Shown here: piece by piece, positions 50,229 through 57,624 of the stretch | Layout of the letters: the number at the start of each line of letters is the position of its first letter | How positions within the stretch are numbered: the stretch's first letter is position 1 | NCBI GenBank assembly: GCA_043820985.1 | Contig: JBDRDH010000127.1 | Span: 1 to 64,000, forward strand | Source: JAAYXS01 sp043820985 | GTDB lineage: Bacteria; Planctomycetota; Phycisphaerae; UBA1845; Fen-1342 | Direction of reading: 5' to 3' | Length of the DNA stretch: 64,000 nt | Translations under genes and position numbers: made by a program | The notes under the pieces: generated by a model | The model's database searches: none | Told to the model about the DNA's origin: nothing | Seen by the model: only the letters and a program-made list of their open reading frames with translations

Positions 50229-51800
50229 ATGCATCACGGAAGATCGCACAGGAGCAGTAGCACGGGGCTGGTAGTACCAACGCTGGCGCTGGTTTTGTGT
50301 TTAACCGCCTGTAATGGCAGGACACCTTCAGCGCATCTGGAAGACCGCGTCGCCCTGCCAGCACCTAAGACCTCGACCGCGGCCATGACAACCACGCCGG
50401 AGGAACCAGACGCGGCCGGGCAACCGGTCGTGCTCTCGGCTCGTTCGCTGATAGGCCTGGCGTTCAACCGCCAACCGGACATCAAGTCCAGCTTCCAGGC
50501 CTTCAAGGCCGAGGAGGCCCGCTACGATTTCTTCTACACTTCAAACGACCAGTTGACTCCCCGGATCAGCACGACCAACACCTATGGCGAGTCGCGGACC
50601 ATGGACGCTGACATCGGCGATCGCATCGGCGAACGCGAGCGCGAGCACGTCATCGAGTTTGGCGTGGACAAACAGTTTTTTGATACGACGGAGTTGAGTA
50701 TCGCCGGCGGGTTGGAAAACTCCTTGGACGACGGTGATTTCGGCAACCAGCCATATGCTGCCGCCAGTGTGCGGTATCCCTTATGGGAATCGCGTGAGAA
50801 GCTGGAACGCACCAGTGATGACATCTTTCGGAAGAATGAGCTGAACGACGCGCAGCTTGACTACATCAAGTCGGTGCGCAGCCGCCTGCAAAGCGCGCTC
50901 GTCAAGTTTTACTGGGTGGTCGACTTGCGCAGCCGCGTGGCGGCCAGTGCGCGTTGGCGTGATGATCTGCAAGAGCTGCTGGCGACGCTGGATGCGATCC
51001 CGGGCCGCGAAACGGCGGCTGATCGCCGGCGGGTGGAAGCGGACCTGACTCACGCGACATCGGAAGCGCGCAACCTCGCCGGCCAATACGAGATCGAGTT
51101 GGCGCGCCTGAAGAACTCGTGTGGCTTGCCGTATGAGGTTCCGGTAGAGCTGGACGACGCGTACTTCAACCCTTTTGAGGGGCTGACGCACGAGCAACTA
51201 CGGCTGGTCAGCATCGAGACGGACCCGGAGATCGCGACGCTGCGCAACTCGATGCGCAACGCCGAGGTGCAGCTCGACCTGGCGCGGCGCGGCAAGTGGG
51301 ACGTGGCCTTATTGTTGTCGGGCAAGAGTGATCTGCGGGGGCGTGGCACGCGCGCCAGCAACACGGACTGGTCGGTCTCGGCCGGCGTGGAAGTCAGCGC
51401 GGTCGACGCGCGCGTGACGAGCAGTCTCCAGCGGCAGGCGCGCGCCAGCATCTTGCGCTTCAAGCAGGCCATCACCGCCCGTGAGAGCCTGATCTACGCC
51501 GACACGCTCGAACCGCTGGTGCGGATCGATACTCTCGGTGTCAGCCGCGACCAGTTGCGCGGGAGCCTCCAACTCTACGAGGAGGACTACCAGGAGGGCC
51601 TGCGCGAGTACGCCGGCGGCGAACTGAACATCGACGATCTGCTGACCCGCAGACAGACGATCTTCAACCAGGAAGTGCAAATATCCAGTCTTACCAGTCA
51701 GGTGGGCTGCAATATCGCGTACCTGTGCTCGGCGACGGGCACGTTCTTCGAGTTGCTGAACAACCATCAATATCCCCCCGCATCCGCCTCAGGCGGCTAA
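50229..51800 (+). CDS. TolC-family outer-membrane lipoprotein
   Basis: A 523-residue protein. The signal peptide ends in LCLTAC (lipobox, Cys near 26). The body has the TolC features: long helices with repeated heptads (RLQSALVKFYWVVDLRSRVAAS, ADLTHATSEARNLAGQYEIELARLKN) and two duplicated halves, with beta-barrel strands between (ISTTNTYGESRTM, WSVSAGVEVSA). It would form an export channel. No partner pump is adjacent. AGGCAGGA precedes ATG 50229. A GTAGCGG repeat and a REP follow it. Confidence 0.8.
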   Translation: MHHGRSHRSSSTGLVVPTLALVLCLTACNGRTPSAHLEDRVALPAPKTSTAAMTTTPEEPDAAGQPVVLSARSLIGLAFNRQPDIKSSFQAFKAEEARYDFFYTSNDQLTPRISTTNTYGESRTMDADIGDRIGEREREHVIEFGVDKQFFDTTELSIAGGLENSLDDGDFGNQPYAAASVRYPLWESREKLERTSDDIFRKNELNDAQLDYIKSVRSRLQSALVKFYWVVDLRSRVAASARWRDDLQELLATLDAIPGRETAADRRRVEADLTHATSEARNLAGQYEIELARLKNSCGLPYEVPVELDDAYFNPFEGLTHEQLRLVSIETDPEIATLRNSMRNAEVQLDLARRGKWDVALLLSGKSDLRGRGTRASNTDWSVSAGVEVSAVDARVTSSLQRQARASILRFKQAITARESLIYADTLEPLVRIDTLGVSRDQLRGSLQLYEEDYQEGLREYAGGELNIDDLLTRRQTIFNQEVQISSLTSQVGCNIAYLCSATGTFFELLNNHQYPPASASGG

Positions 51801-51804
51801 ACCC

Positions 51805-51831
51805 GTAGCGGTCCGACCTCCGTGTCGGCCG
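51805..51831 (+). repeat. Dispersed GTAGCGG repeat
   Basis: A 27-base copy starting GTAGCGGTCCGACC and ending CCGTGTCGGCCG; it has the same length and the same 15-base 3' end as 44-70. Lies 5 bases after the TolC-like stop codon. Confidence 0.6.
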
Positions 51832-51860
51832 TGGAAGAGTAGCACTTTGCATCTCGCGTA

Positions 51861-51879
51861 GACCGGTTACAAACCGGTC
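51861..51879. repeat. REP palindrome identical to a purH copy
   Basis: GACCGGTTACAAACCGGTC is identical over 19 bases to the right outer REP of the purH element (7644-7662). It sits alone between convergent genes, without a transposase, as expected for a non-autonomous REP. Confidence 0.8.
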
Positions 51880-51895
51880 CGAGTAGCTGCCCAAC

Positions 51896-53860
51896 TTACC
51901 ACGGCTGTTGAGAAGTCTCCATGCGGCAGGGCGGCAGGCTTTTCAGGAAGCTACCGCCGTAGGACTTGGTGACCACGCGCGGATCAAGCACCACGACGAT
52001 GCCCGTATCGTTCCGGCTACGGATCAAGCGTCCGAAACCCTGGCGAAACGTCAAGACCGCTTCGGGAAGCTGGTAATCGTTGAACGGATTGCCACCCTGC
52101 TGGCGGATCAGTTCCTGCCGGGCTTCGACCATTGGGCGATCCGGGACGGCGAAGGGCAGCTTGACGATCATGACGTTGGAGAGCGCCTCGCCAACCACGT
52201 CCACGCCCTGCCAGAAGCTGTCAGTGCCGAAGATGGCGGCGCGGGGCGTCTCGCGGAATTTCTCCAGCATCCGCGAACGCGGTAGCGAATGCCCCTGCAC
52301 CAGCAGGGTAAAGCCATCCGCTGACAGGTCGTCGGAAACCAGTTCAGCGACCTCATCGAGCATGCGGTAACTGGTGAACAGCACGAAGGCGCGACCATCT
52401 GTATGGCGGAGGTAATGTGTAATCGCCTTGGCCGCCGCCGTGCTAAAGCGCTGACCGGAAGAGGGATCGGGCATGCCGGCTTCGACGTGGATGGTTACCT
52501 GGCGCATAAAATCGAAGGGCGAACCGAGTTTGGCTGTCCTGGCCGGAGGCGAACCCAGACGCCCCAGCAAGTAAGCGAAATCGTCGCCTGGGGCGGCGTC
52601 CAGGGTCGCGCTGGTCAAGACGACACTATCCAGACGATCAAACAGCAACTCGCGCAGCACCGGTCCGGGATCGAGCGGAGCGGTGCACAGCGATACTCGC
52701 CGGCCGTGGTCGGTCGCCACATCGATCCAAAAGACATGCTCGGCGAATTTCTGTTCAAGCAGGTTTTCGAGTGTTTCAGCGAGGTCGCTGGCGCGATCGA
52801 TGTATGCTCCCAGCTCATACTTGTCCTCATCACGCGGGAGCTTCTTCTTCAACGGTTCGAGCACACCGGCGACGGCCCGGAGTTCTGGCGAGAGCGAGTT
52901 GGCGATTGGATTGGGACGCACCAGTCGGCCGTTGGAGCGGCCGTATCCTGTCTGCCAGGCTAACAGACTATCGAAGAATTGAGTGCTGGCTGACTGGGCG
53001 GCGATGACCGCTTGCCGTTGTATGTCGTCACCAAGGGCACCCAGGTAACCCTTACCGGTACGCTCGTTGAACAATCCCGCCAGCAGGTATTGAACCTGGC
53101 TGTTTGAAATGCTAGCGCCCAGGTGGTCGGTGGCCACACCTTCCAGCGTGTGGGCTTCGTCGATCACGGCTAAGTCGTAGTCCGGCAGAACGCTGGCCCC
53201 CTCGCGGCGCAGGAGCAAATCCGAGATCAGTAAGGCGTGGTTGACGATCAGGATGTTGGCCGCATCGGCCCGCCGGCGTGCCCGTTGATAGAAGCAGGTC
53301 AGATAAGCCGGGCAGCGGCGGCCCAGGCAGTTGCCGTGCTCGCTACGAACCTTTTCCCAGACTTCCGGGTGGGGCGGTTCGAGCAGATCGCTGAGGGTGC
53401 CATCGCCGGTTTCATAGGCCCAATCCTCGATGTCGTGCAGGGTGGTCAGCAGTTCGCGGCTGCGAAACAGGCTCTTCTGGCGCTCACTGGCCCGCGCCAA
53501 TCGGCGCAAGCTGATGTAGTTCGTGCGGCCTTTGACCAGTTCGGCGGCAAATTCCACCCCCAAGGATTCCCGTAGAAACGGCAGATCCTTGTTGATGAGT
53601 TGCTCCTGGAGCGCGATGGTGTGCGTACTGATCACCACGCGGCGCTGGTGGTTGATAACCTGGTCGATGGCCGGCAGCAGATAGGCGAAGGTTTTGCCGA
53701 CGCCGGTGCCGGCTTCGACCGCCAGGTGATGCTGCTCATCAAAAGCCGTGACGACGGCGGCCGCCATATCGAGTTGTTGCGGGCGGATCTCATAGCCCGG
53801 TAAGTGGGCGGCGATGGGACCGTTCTGCCGCAGCCAATCGACGGCCAGCACTGGGGGCAC
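51896..53860 (-). CDS. DinG/XPD-type ATP-dependent helicase
   Basis: A 654-residue superfamily 2 helicase. Motif I EAGTGVGKTFAYLLPA, motif Ia VVISTHTIALQEQL, the DEAH box VIDEAHTLEG, motif V FWQGVDVVGE, motif VI GFGRLIRS. Cluster-type Cys lie in CLGRRCPAYLTC, compatible with a 4Fe-4S domain. It belongs to the DinG/YoaA branch, which unwinds R-loops and replication intermediates. GTG 53860 start with GGAGGGGAG upstream. The membrane gene upstream ends only two bases before. Confidence 0.88.
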   Translation of the reverse strand: MPPVLAVDWLRQNGPIAAHLPGYEIRPQQLDMAAAVVTAFDEQHHLAVEAGTGVGKTFAYLLPAIDQVINHQRRVVISTHTIALQEQLINKDLPFLRESLGVEFAAELVKGRTNYISLRRLARASERQKSLFRSRELLTTLHDIEDWAYETGDGTLSDLLEPPHPEVWEKVRSEHGNCLGRRCPAYLTCFYQRARRRADAANILIVNHALLISDLLLRREGASVLPDYDLAVIDEAHTLEGVATDHLGASISNSQVQYLLAGLFNERTGKGYLGALGDDIQRQAVIAAQSASTQFFDSLLAWQTGYGRSNGRLVRPNPIANSLSPELRAVAGVLEPLKKKLPRDEDKYELGAYIDRASDLAETLENLLEQKFAEHVFWIDVATDHGRRVSLCTAPLDPGPVLRELLFDRLDSVVLTSATLDAAPGDDFAYLLGRLGSPPARTAKLGSPFDFMRQVTIHVEAGMPDPSSGQRFSTAAAKAITHYLRHTDGRAFVLFTSYRMLDEVAELVSDDLSADGFTLLVQGHSLPRSRMLEKFRETPRAAIFGTDSFWQGVDVVGEALSNVMIVKLPFAVPDRPMVEARQELIRQQGGNPFNDYQLPEAVLTFRQGFGRLIRSRNDTGIVVVLDPRVVTKSYGGSFLKSLPPCRMETSQQPW

Positions 53861-53862
53861 TG

Positions 53863-54393
53863 CTACTCCCCTCCGAGTTGGATGATGAAGTGCGCGCTGA
53901 ACAGGGCGGTGACCGCCAACGTGGCCAGGATGGTGATCGTGCCGAAAGCGGTTACGAACGTATGCCCACTGATCCAGCCGTCGCGCATGGTGGCAATGAT
54001 ATGCGGCCGGGCCAGGACCAGCATGCTGATGATCAGGGCTCCGGAGGTCAGCGGCACGGTAATGGAATGCAGGTAGCTGTAGATCCAGACGCCGCGACTG
54101 ACCTGCGTTTCCTGCCCGGCCAGCACGCGGACGTGATGGCCGCGGATGACGTAGACCGGGTGGTGAGTGCCGTCCGGCTCCTCCACGACGCCGCGATAAC
54201 CATTGTGGGCATCACCACCGAGAATGGCGTAACTTAGCGTGTATACCATGAAGTTAAGTAGTCCGATCGCAATGACCGCGATGCAGATCTGGTTACGCCG
54301 CCGGCGTGGCAGGCGATCCACCGGGCACAGCGCTCCGTTGTTTCCCGAGCCGCTCAGAGCGGTGAATGCCGGACTGTCTGATGAAGATTGCAT
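53863..54393 (-). CDS. Unrecognised membrane protein
   Basis: A 176-residue protein with three hydrophobic segments (core ICIAVIAIGLLNFMVY, TVPLTSGALIISMLVLA, FVTAFGTITILATLAVTALF). An extracytoplasmic loop between the first and second (YVIRGHHVRVLAGQE). No family recognised. ATG 54393 has no strong ribosome binding site. It ends two bases before the helicase start, so they may be co-transcribed. Confidence 0.6.
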   Translation of the reverse strand: MQSSSDSPAFTALSGSGNNGALCPVDRLPRRRRNQICIAVIAIGLLNFMVYTLSYAILGGDAHNGYRGVVEEPDGTHHPVYVIRGHHVRVLAGQETQVSRGVWIYSYLHSITVPLTSGALIISMLVLARPHIIATMRDGWISGHTFVTAFGTITILATLAVTALFSAHFIIQLGGE

Positions 54394-54477
54394 GGGTATA
54401 TCGTAGCGTATCGCGGCGAGCTTCGCCCATAGCCCGGCTGCACAACTGGCACTTTCGATCGTGGCGGAAGCCAAGCG

Positions 54478-55308
54478 CTACTTGCTGCCGATTCGGCCTT
54501 CCATGGGCGACGAGGCGGTGGCGTATAGCTTTCTGGGAATACGACCAGCCCGGTAGGCCAGGTAGCCAGCCTCGATCGCATACTTCATGGCGCGACCCAT
54601 CGCGATGGGGTCCTGGGCGCTGGCAACGCCGGTATTCAATAGCACGCCATCGGCGCCCAGCTCCATCGCCACGGTGACATCGGAGGCCGTCCCGACACCC
54701 GCATCGACAATCACGGGATAATCCGGATCGTCACCTTTGAGCTCCTCAAGGATGATCCGAATATTGTTTGGATTCAGGACTCCCTGACCACTGCCGATCG
54801 GTGAGCCGAGCGGCATGACGCTGGCGACGCCGGCGGCCTTGAGCTTGCGGGCCAGGACCGGATCGTCGTTGCTGTAGGCCATGACGATGAAATCCTCGGT
54901 GAGCAATGTCTCGGCGGCCTTCAGCGTCTCGATCGGATCGGGCAATAGGGTCTTCTTATCAGCCAACACCTCGAGCTTGACCCACTTGGCGCCGGGATTC
55001 TCCATGCCTTCGAGCAGCTCGCGCCCGAGCCGCGCCGAGCGGATCGCGTCCTCGGCACTGAAGCAGCCGGCCGTGTTGGGCAAAATCGTGTAACGCTTGA
55101 GATCCAGGAAATCGAGCAGACTGCGACCCTGCTGGTCGTATAGCCGCTCGCGCCGGACCGCGACCGTCACGACTTCGCAGCCGGAGGCCTCAAGCGCCGC
55201 GCGCATCATCTCATAATCCGGCGCGCCGTCGCGCAAGTATTTCCCGGTCCCGACAAACAAACGTGAGCGAAATGTAAAGCCGGCGATTTCCAGGGGGGCT
55301 GGATCCAT
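54478..55308 (-). CDS. thiG: ThiG thiazole synthase
   Basis: Makes the thiazole ring of thiamine from DXP, dehydroglycine and ThiS thiocarboxylate (276 residues; usual 255-270). Features: LFVGTGKY, the catalytic Lys in WVKLEV, VMPLGSPIGSGQGVLN and the phosphate site VDAGVGTASDV. The ribosome binding site AGGAGG lies in thiS, whose TAA overlaps the ATG by one base. Confidence 0.95.
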   Translation of the reverse strand: MDPAPLEIAGFTFRSRLFVGTGKYLRDGAPDYEMMRAALEASGCEVVTVAVRRERLYDQQGRSLLDFLDLKRYTILPNTAGCFSAEDAIRSARLGRELLEGMENPGAKWVKLEVLADKKTLLPDPIETLKAAETLLTEDFIVMAYSNDDPVLARKLKAAGVASVMPLGSPIGSGQGVLNPNNIRIILEELKGDDPDYPVIVDAGVGTASDVTVAMELGADGVLLNTGVASAQDPIAMGRAMKYAIEAGYLAYRAGRIPRKLYATASSPMEGRIGSK

Positions 55309-55508
55309 TAACCACCTCCTACCAGGGTGACGATTTCCACGCGGTCGTCCGCGTGCAGCCGGGTCTCCGCGTAGCGCGCGCGGCGGACCAACTGTTCGTT
55401 GAGTTCAATAGCAACCCGTTGCGGGACCAGCTCGTACTGTTCAAGCAGTTCGGCCAGAGTCAGCTCTTGGTCAAAATCTCGGGACTCACCGTTGATGGTG
55501 ATCTGCAT
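55308..55508 (-). CDS. thiS: ThiS sulfur carrier
   Basis: A 66-residue ubiquitin-like carrier: MQITINGESRDF, LTLAELLEQYEL, VAIELNEQLV, ending with VGGG; the C-terminal Gly-Gly is thiocarboxylated. AGGAG precedes the start. It overlaps thiG by one base, so the pair is translated together. Confidence 0.95.
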   Translation of the reverse strand: MQITINGESRDFDQELTLAELLEQYELVPQRVAIELNEQLVRRARYAETRLHADDRVEIVTLVGGG

Positions 55509-55528
55509 GTTGTTTGCTCCTGCGGCGA

Positions 55529-55557
55529 ATTATAACTGGATTGCCAGTGAGAGGAAA
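55529..55557 (-). promoter_or_regulatory. Candidate promoter of thiS-thiG
   Basis: On the minus strand a perfect TATAAT (55529-55534) lies 17 bases after TTTCCT (55552-55557), a weak -35. Transcription would begin near 55522, leaving a leader of about 15 bases, too short for a TPP riboswitch. Confidence 0.45.
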
Positions 55558-55569
55558 CGCGCATAAAAA

Positions 55570-55591
55570 CGCCCGGCACTGATGCCGGGCG
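55570..55591 (-). terminator. Terminator of the HAF-repeat gene
   Basis: Nine-base perfect arms CGCCCGGCA (55570-55578) and TGCCGGGCG (55583-55591) with loop CTGA. On the minus strand TTTTTA follows. It lies 45 bases after the stop of the gene at 55636. Confidence 0.88.
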
Positions 55592-55635
55592 GGAATAGTT
55601 GGATTGGTTTGATGTGGTGTCTGATTTACCGCGAA

Positions 55636-57123
55636 TCAGCGCCGCCGCCACCCGATCTTCAAGCAGCACAATCCCGCCAGCGTCAGTGGTAGCAGACTGG
55701 TGAAGCCCGTGCCGCACAGGAAATACAATGGTCCCAGCACCGGCAACCGTGAAAGATCGGTAGTGCCGTCACCTGTTCCGTCGGTCTGATCGGCGTCATC
55801 CGTGCCGCCGGCGGCAATAGGTTCCAGGTCGGCGTCCGTACGCGTAACAACCGGGATCGTACCGCCATCGTCACCACCATCAACACTAAACGTAGCGGGG
55901 GTCAGCAGAAACGCCATATCAGTGGCGCCATCGACACCGCCCACTAGCCCCCAGCCGACGATTTCACCGTTGTCATTGATATCCATCGCGTGCGTCAGCC
56001 GCACCGGGAAGCCGCTGGGCAACAGCTCATTCAGGTCGGTCATCACGCCGTCCTGGTAGATGAACGCCCGGATAGCGCCAGTCGCGTCGACTGACCAGCC
56101 CACAATCTGGCCGGTGCTGTTAATGGCGGCGGCGCTGCTGTCATTACCGCCCAAGGTGCCCAGGTCATGCATCTCGCCGTCGTAGACAAAGGCGTGGGTC
56201 ATCCAGTCGTCAGTGTCGGATTCGCCGACCACCAAGCCGTCGTCGTTGATGTCGCGGGCCCAACTGTTATCGCCGCCCAGGGTACCCAGGCTGGTCATCA
56301 GGTTATTGACGCCGGTGCCGTCGTCCTCGAACCAGTCCAGGTCGCCGTCGGTGTCGATGTCCTCCGGAACAATCAGGAAGGCCGAGTATCCGTAGCTGGC
56401 GTTGTATGACCAGCCGACGGCCTCGCCAACATTGTTTACGGCACTGGCACTACTGTTCTCATCGAGTGCCTGGAGTGTGCCCAGGTCGATCAAGGTGGGA
56501 TTAGTGGGGGCCTCACAAGTGACATCCACACTGGCCCAGTTGCCATTGGTGGGCGAGACCAGGAACGCATGTACATTGCCATGGCCATCAACGTCGGATA
56601 CGCCCACGACGAAAAGTCCGTTGCGGCTGATGCCGGTGGCTCGGCTACGCCAGCCGCCGGGCAGGGTGCCCAGGTAGGTGACCGCGTCGCCGGGGTAGGG
56701 GCTGGACAGATCGGACATCACGGCTGGACGGAAGATGCAGGCATGCATGTAGGCCCCGCCGAGAATATCCTGCTCGCCGGTCTCGTCGGTTGGTGAGATT
56801 GGCGTGCATTGCGTGGTGCCGACGACGTAGTCGGTATTGGAGATATCGAAGGCCGCGCCGGAGTACAGTTGCAGTGTCTTGGCGCCCCAGTTGTACTCTT
56901 CATTTAAGTCGAGCAGGTCGCCGTTCTGCCAGTGAAAGGCGTGCATCAACTGGTCAAGGTTATGAGAGCGACCAACCACCTGGCCATAGTCGTTGAGGGC
57001 GTAAGCCTGGCTGTCGCTACCGTCGAGCGTGCCCAGCTCGGTGGCCCGGTAGCTCTGACCTGGAGCCAATGACGTAACGAGTACCAGCAAAACAGGCAAC
57101 GCTAGGATTCCGGAAGTGCGCAT
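55636..57123 (-). CDS. Secreted HAF-repeat protein with C-terminal anchor
   Basis: A 495-residue exported protein. A signal peptide (ILALPVLLVLVTSLAPGQS) is followed by about six HAF-type repeats, each with LGTLGG or LGTL, then D-x-N-x-G-x-VVGxS and HAF-Y: for example LGTLGGDNSWARDINDDG, VVGESDTDDW and HAFVYDGEM. The C-terminus is an anchor-like tail: FLCGTGFTSLLPLTLAGL, then a basic CCLKIGWRRR, similar in layout to MYXO/PEP-CTERM type sorting signals. ATG 57123 is taken. The repeats may form a beta-propeller. Confidence 0.75.
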   Translation of the reverse strand: MRTSGILALPVLLVLVTSLAPGQSYRATELGTLDGSDSQAYALNDYGQVVGRSHNLDQLMHAFHWQNGDLLDLNEEYNWGAKTLQLYSGAAFDISNTDYVVGTTQCTPISPTDETGEQDILGGAYMHACIFRPAVMSDLSSPYPGDAVTYLGTLPGGWRSRATGISRNGLFVVGVSDVDGHGNVHAFLVSPTNGNWASVDVTCEAPTNPTLIDLGTLQALDENSSASAVNNVGEAVGWSYNASYGYSAFLIVPEDIDTDGDLDWFEDDGTGVNNLMTSLGTLGGDNSWARDINDDGLVVGESDTDDWMTHAFVYDGEMHDLGTLGGNDSSAAAINSTGQIVGWSVDATGAIRAFIYQDGVMTDLNELLPSGFPVRLTHAMDINDNGEIVGWGLVGGVDGATDMAFLLTPATFSVDGGDDGGTIPVVTRTDADLEPIAAGGTDDADQTDGTGDGTTDLSRLPVLGPLYFLCGTGFTSLLPLTLAGLCCLKIGWRRR

Positions 57124-57355
57124 CACATATCCTCTGTATCTGTCGTGTTCAAGAGGCGCAGTTTCTGCCTAAACAGCCGGCGGAGGACAGGTGCACACCA
57201 AGTACCGGAAGCCTCCGCGGGGCAGTGATACGCAATGGTTATCGTCATTCACTCCGGTTGCCTTCATGTTGGTACACGAGAGCTGTGTTTGCGGTGCTGA
57301 AGCTACTGGCAGCATCAGGATTATCGGGCGTAACGCCAGGTCTGCGCAAATCCTG

Positions 57356-57369
57356 GGATTGAGGATTGA
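57356..57369 (+). repeat. GGATTGA tandem repeat, left copy
   Basis: Two units GGATTGA followed by GGGGGGTGTTACGCTC. A similar run (four units, then GGGGTGTGCGCTC) occurs at 59968-60008, on the other side of the LVIVD gene. Confidence 0.65.
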
Positions 57370-57399
57370 GGGGGGTGTTACGCTCCTGGTGTGCCCGCT

Positions 57400-57504
57400 G
57401 GGCCGAGATTCCTATCTCGGCCCCGAAGAAGCAGGATTCCTATCCTGCCCCGCGCGCGGGCGAGGATTCCCGCGAATGTGGGTGCGAGAAGGGATTCTCG
57501 CACC
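57400..57504. repeat. Cluster of four hairpins with shared loop core
   Basis: Hairpin 1, 57400-57423, arms GGGCCGAGAT/ATCTCGGCCC; hairpin 2, 57431-57448, arms GCAGGAT/ATCCTGC; both have loop TCCT. Hairpin 3, 57455-57474, arms CGCGGG/CCCGCG with loop CGAGGATT. Hairpin 4, 57481-57504, arms GGTGCGAGAA/TTCTCGCACC with loop GGGA (complement of TCCC). The stems differ in sequence but pair perfectly, while ATTCC stays in or next to the loop. Confidence 0.75.
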
Positions 57505-57624
57505 AGCAGATACTTCGGAGGTCGCGGACGTGCCGCCCGCGATGTTGATCGTATCCAACATTAGTCTCGCAGGGTGTGTGGCAATGAGATATAATTATGT
57601 GTGTTCATTTCGGGAGGACTCGCC

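Larger units (their letters stand above)
57127..57624. other. Gene-free region with hairpin cluster
   Basis: About 500 bases between divergent genes. An open frame crosses it (57191-57880) but has no homology and is unlikely to be a gene. The left half shows nothing. From 57356 a GGATTGA doublet and then four hairpins occur, described separately. GGAGG at 57614-57618 precedes the ATG of the LVIVD gene. Confidence 0.6.

Noticed and set aside
55509..55569. TPP riboswitch before thiS
   Set aside because: The space between the preceding terminator and the start is about 60 bases and no CUGAGA core is present.
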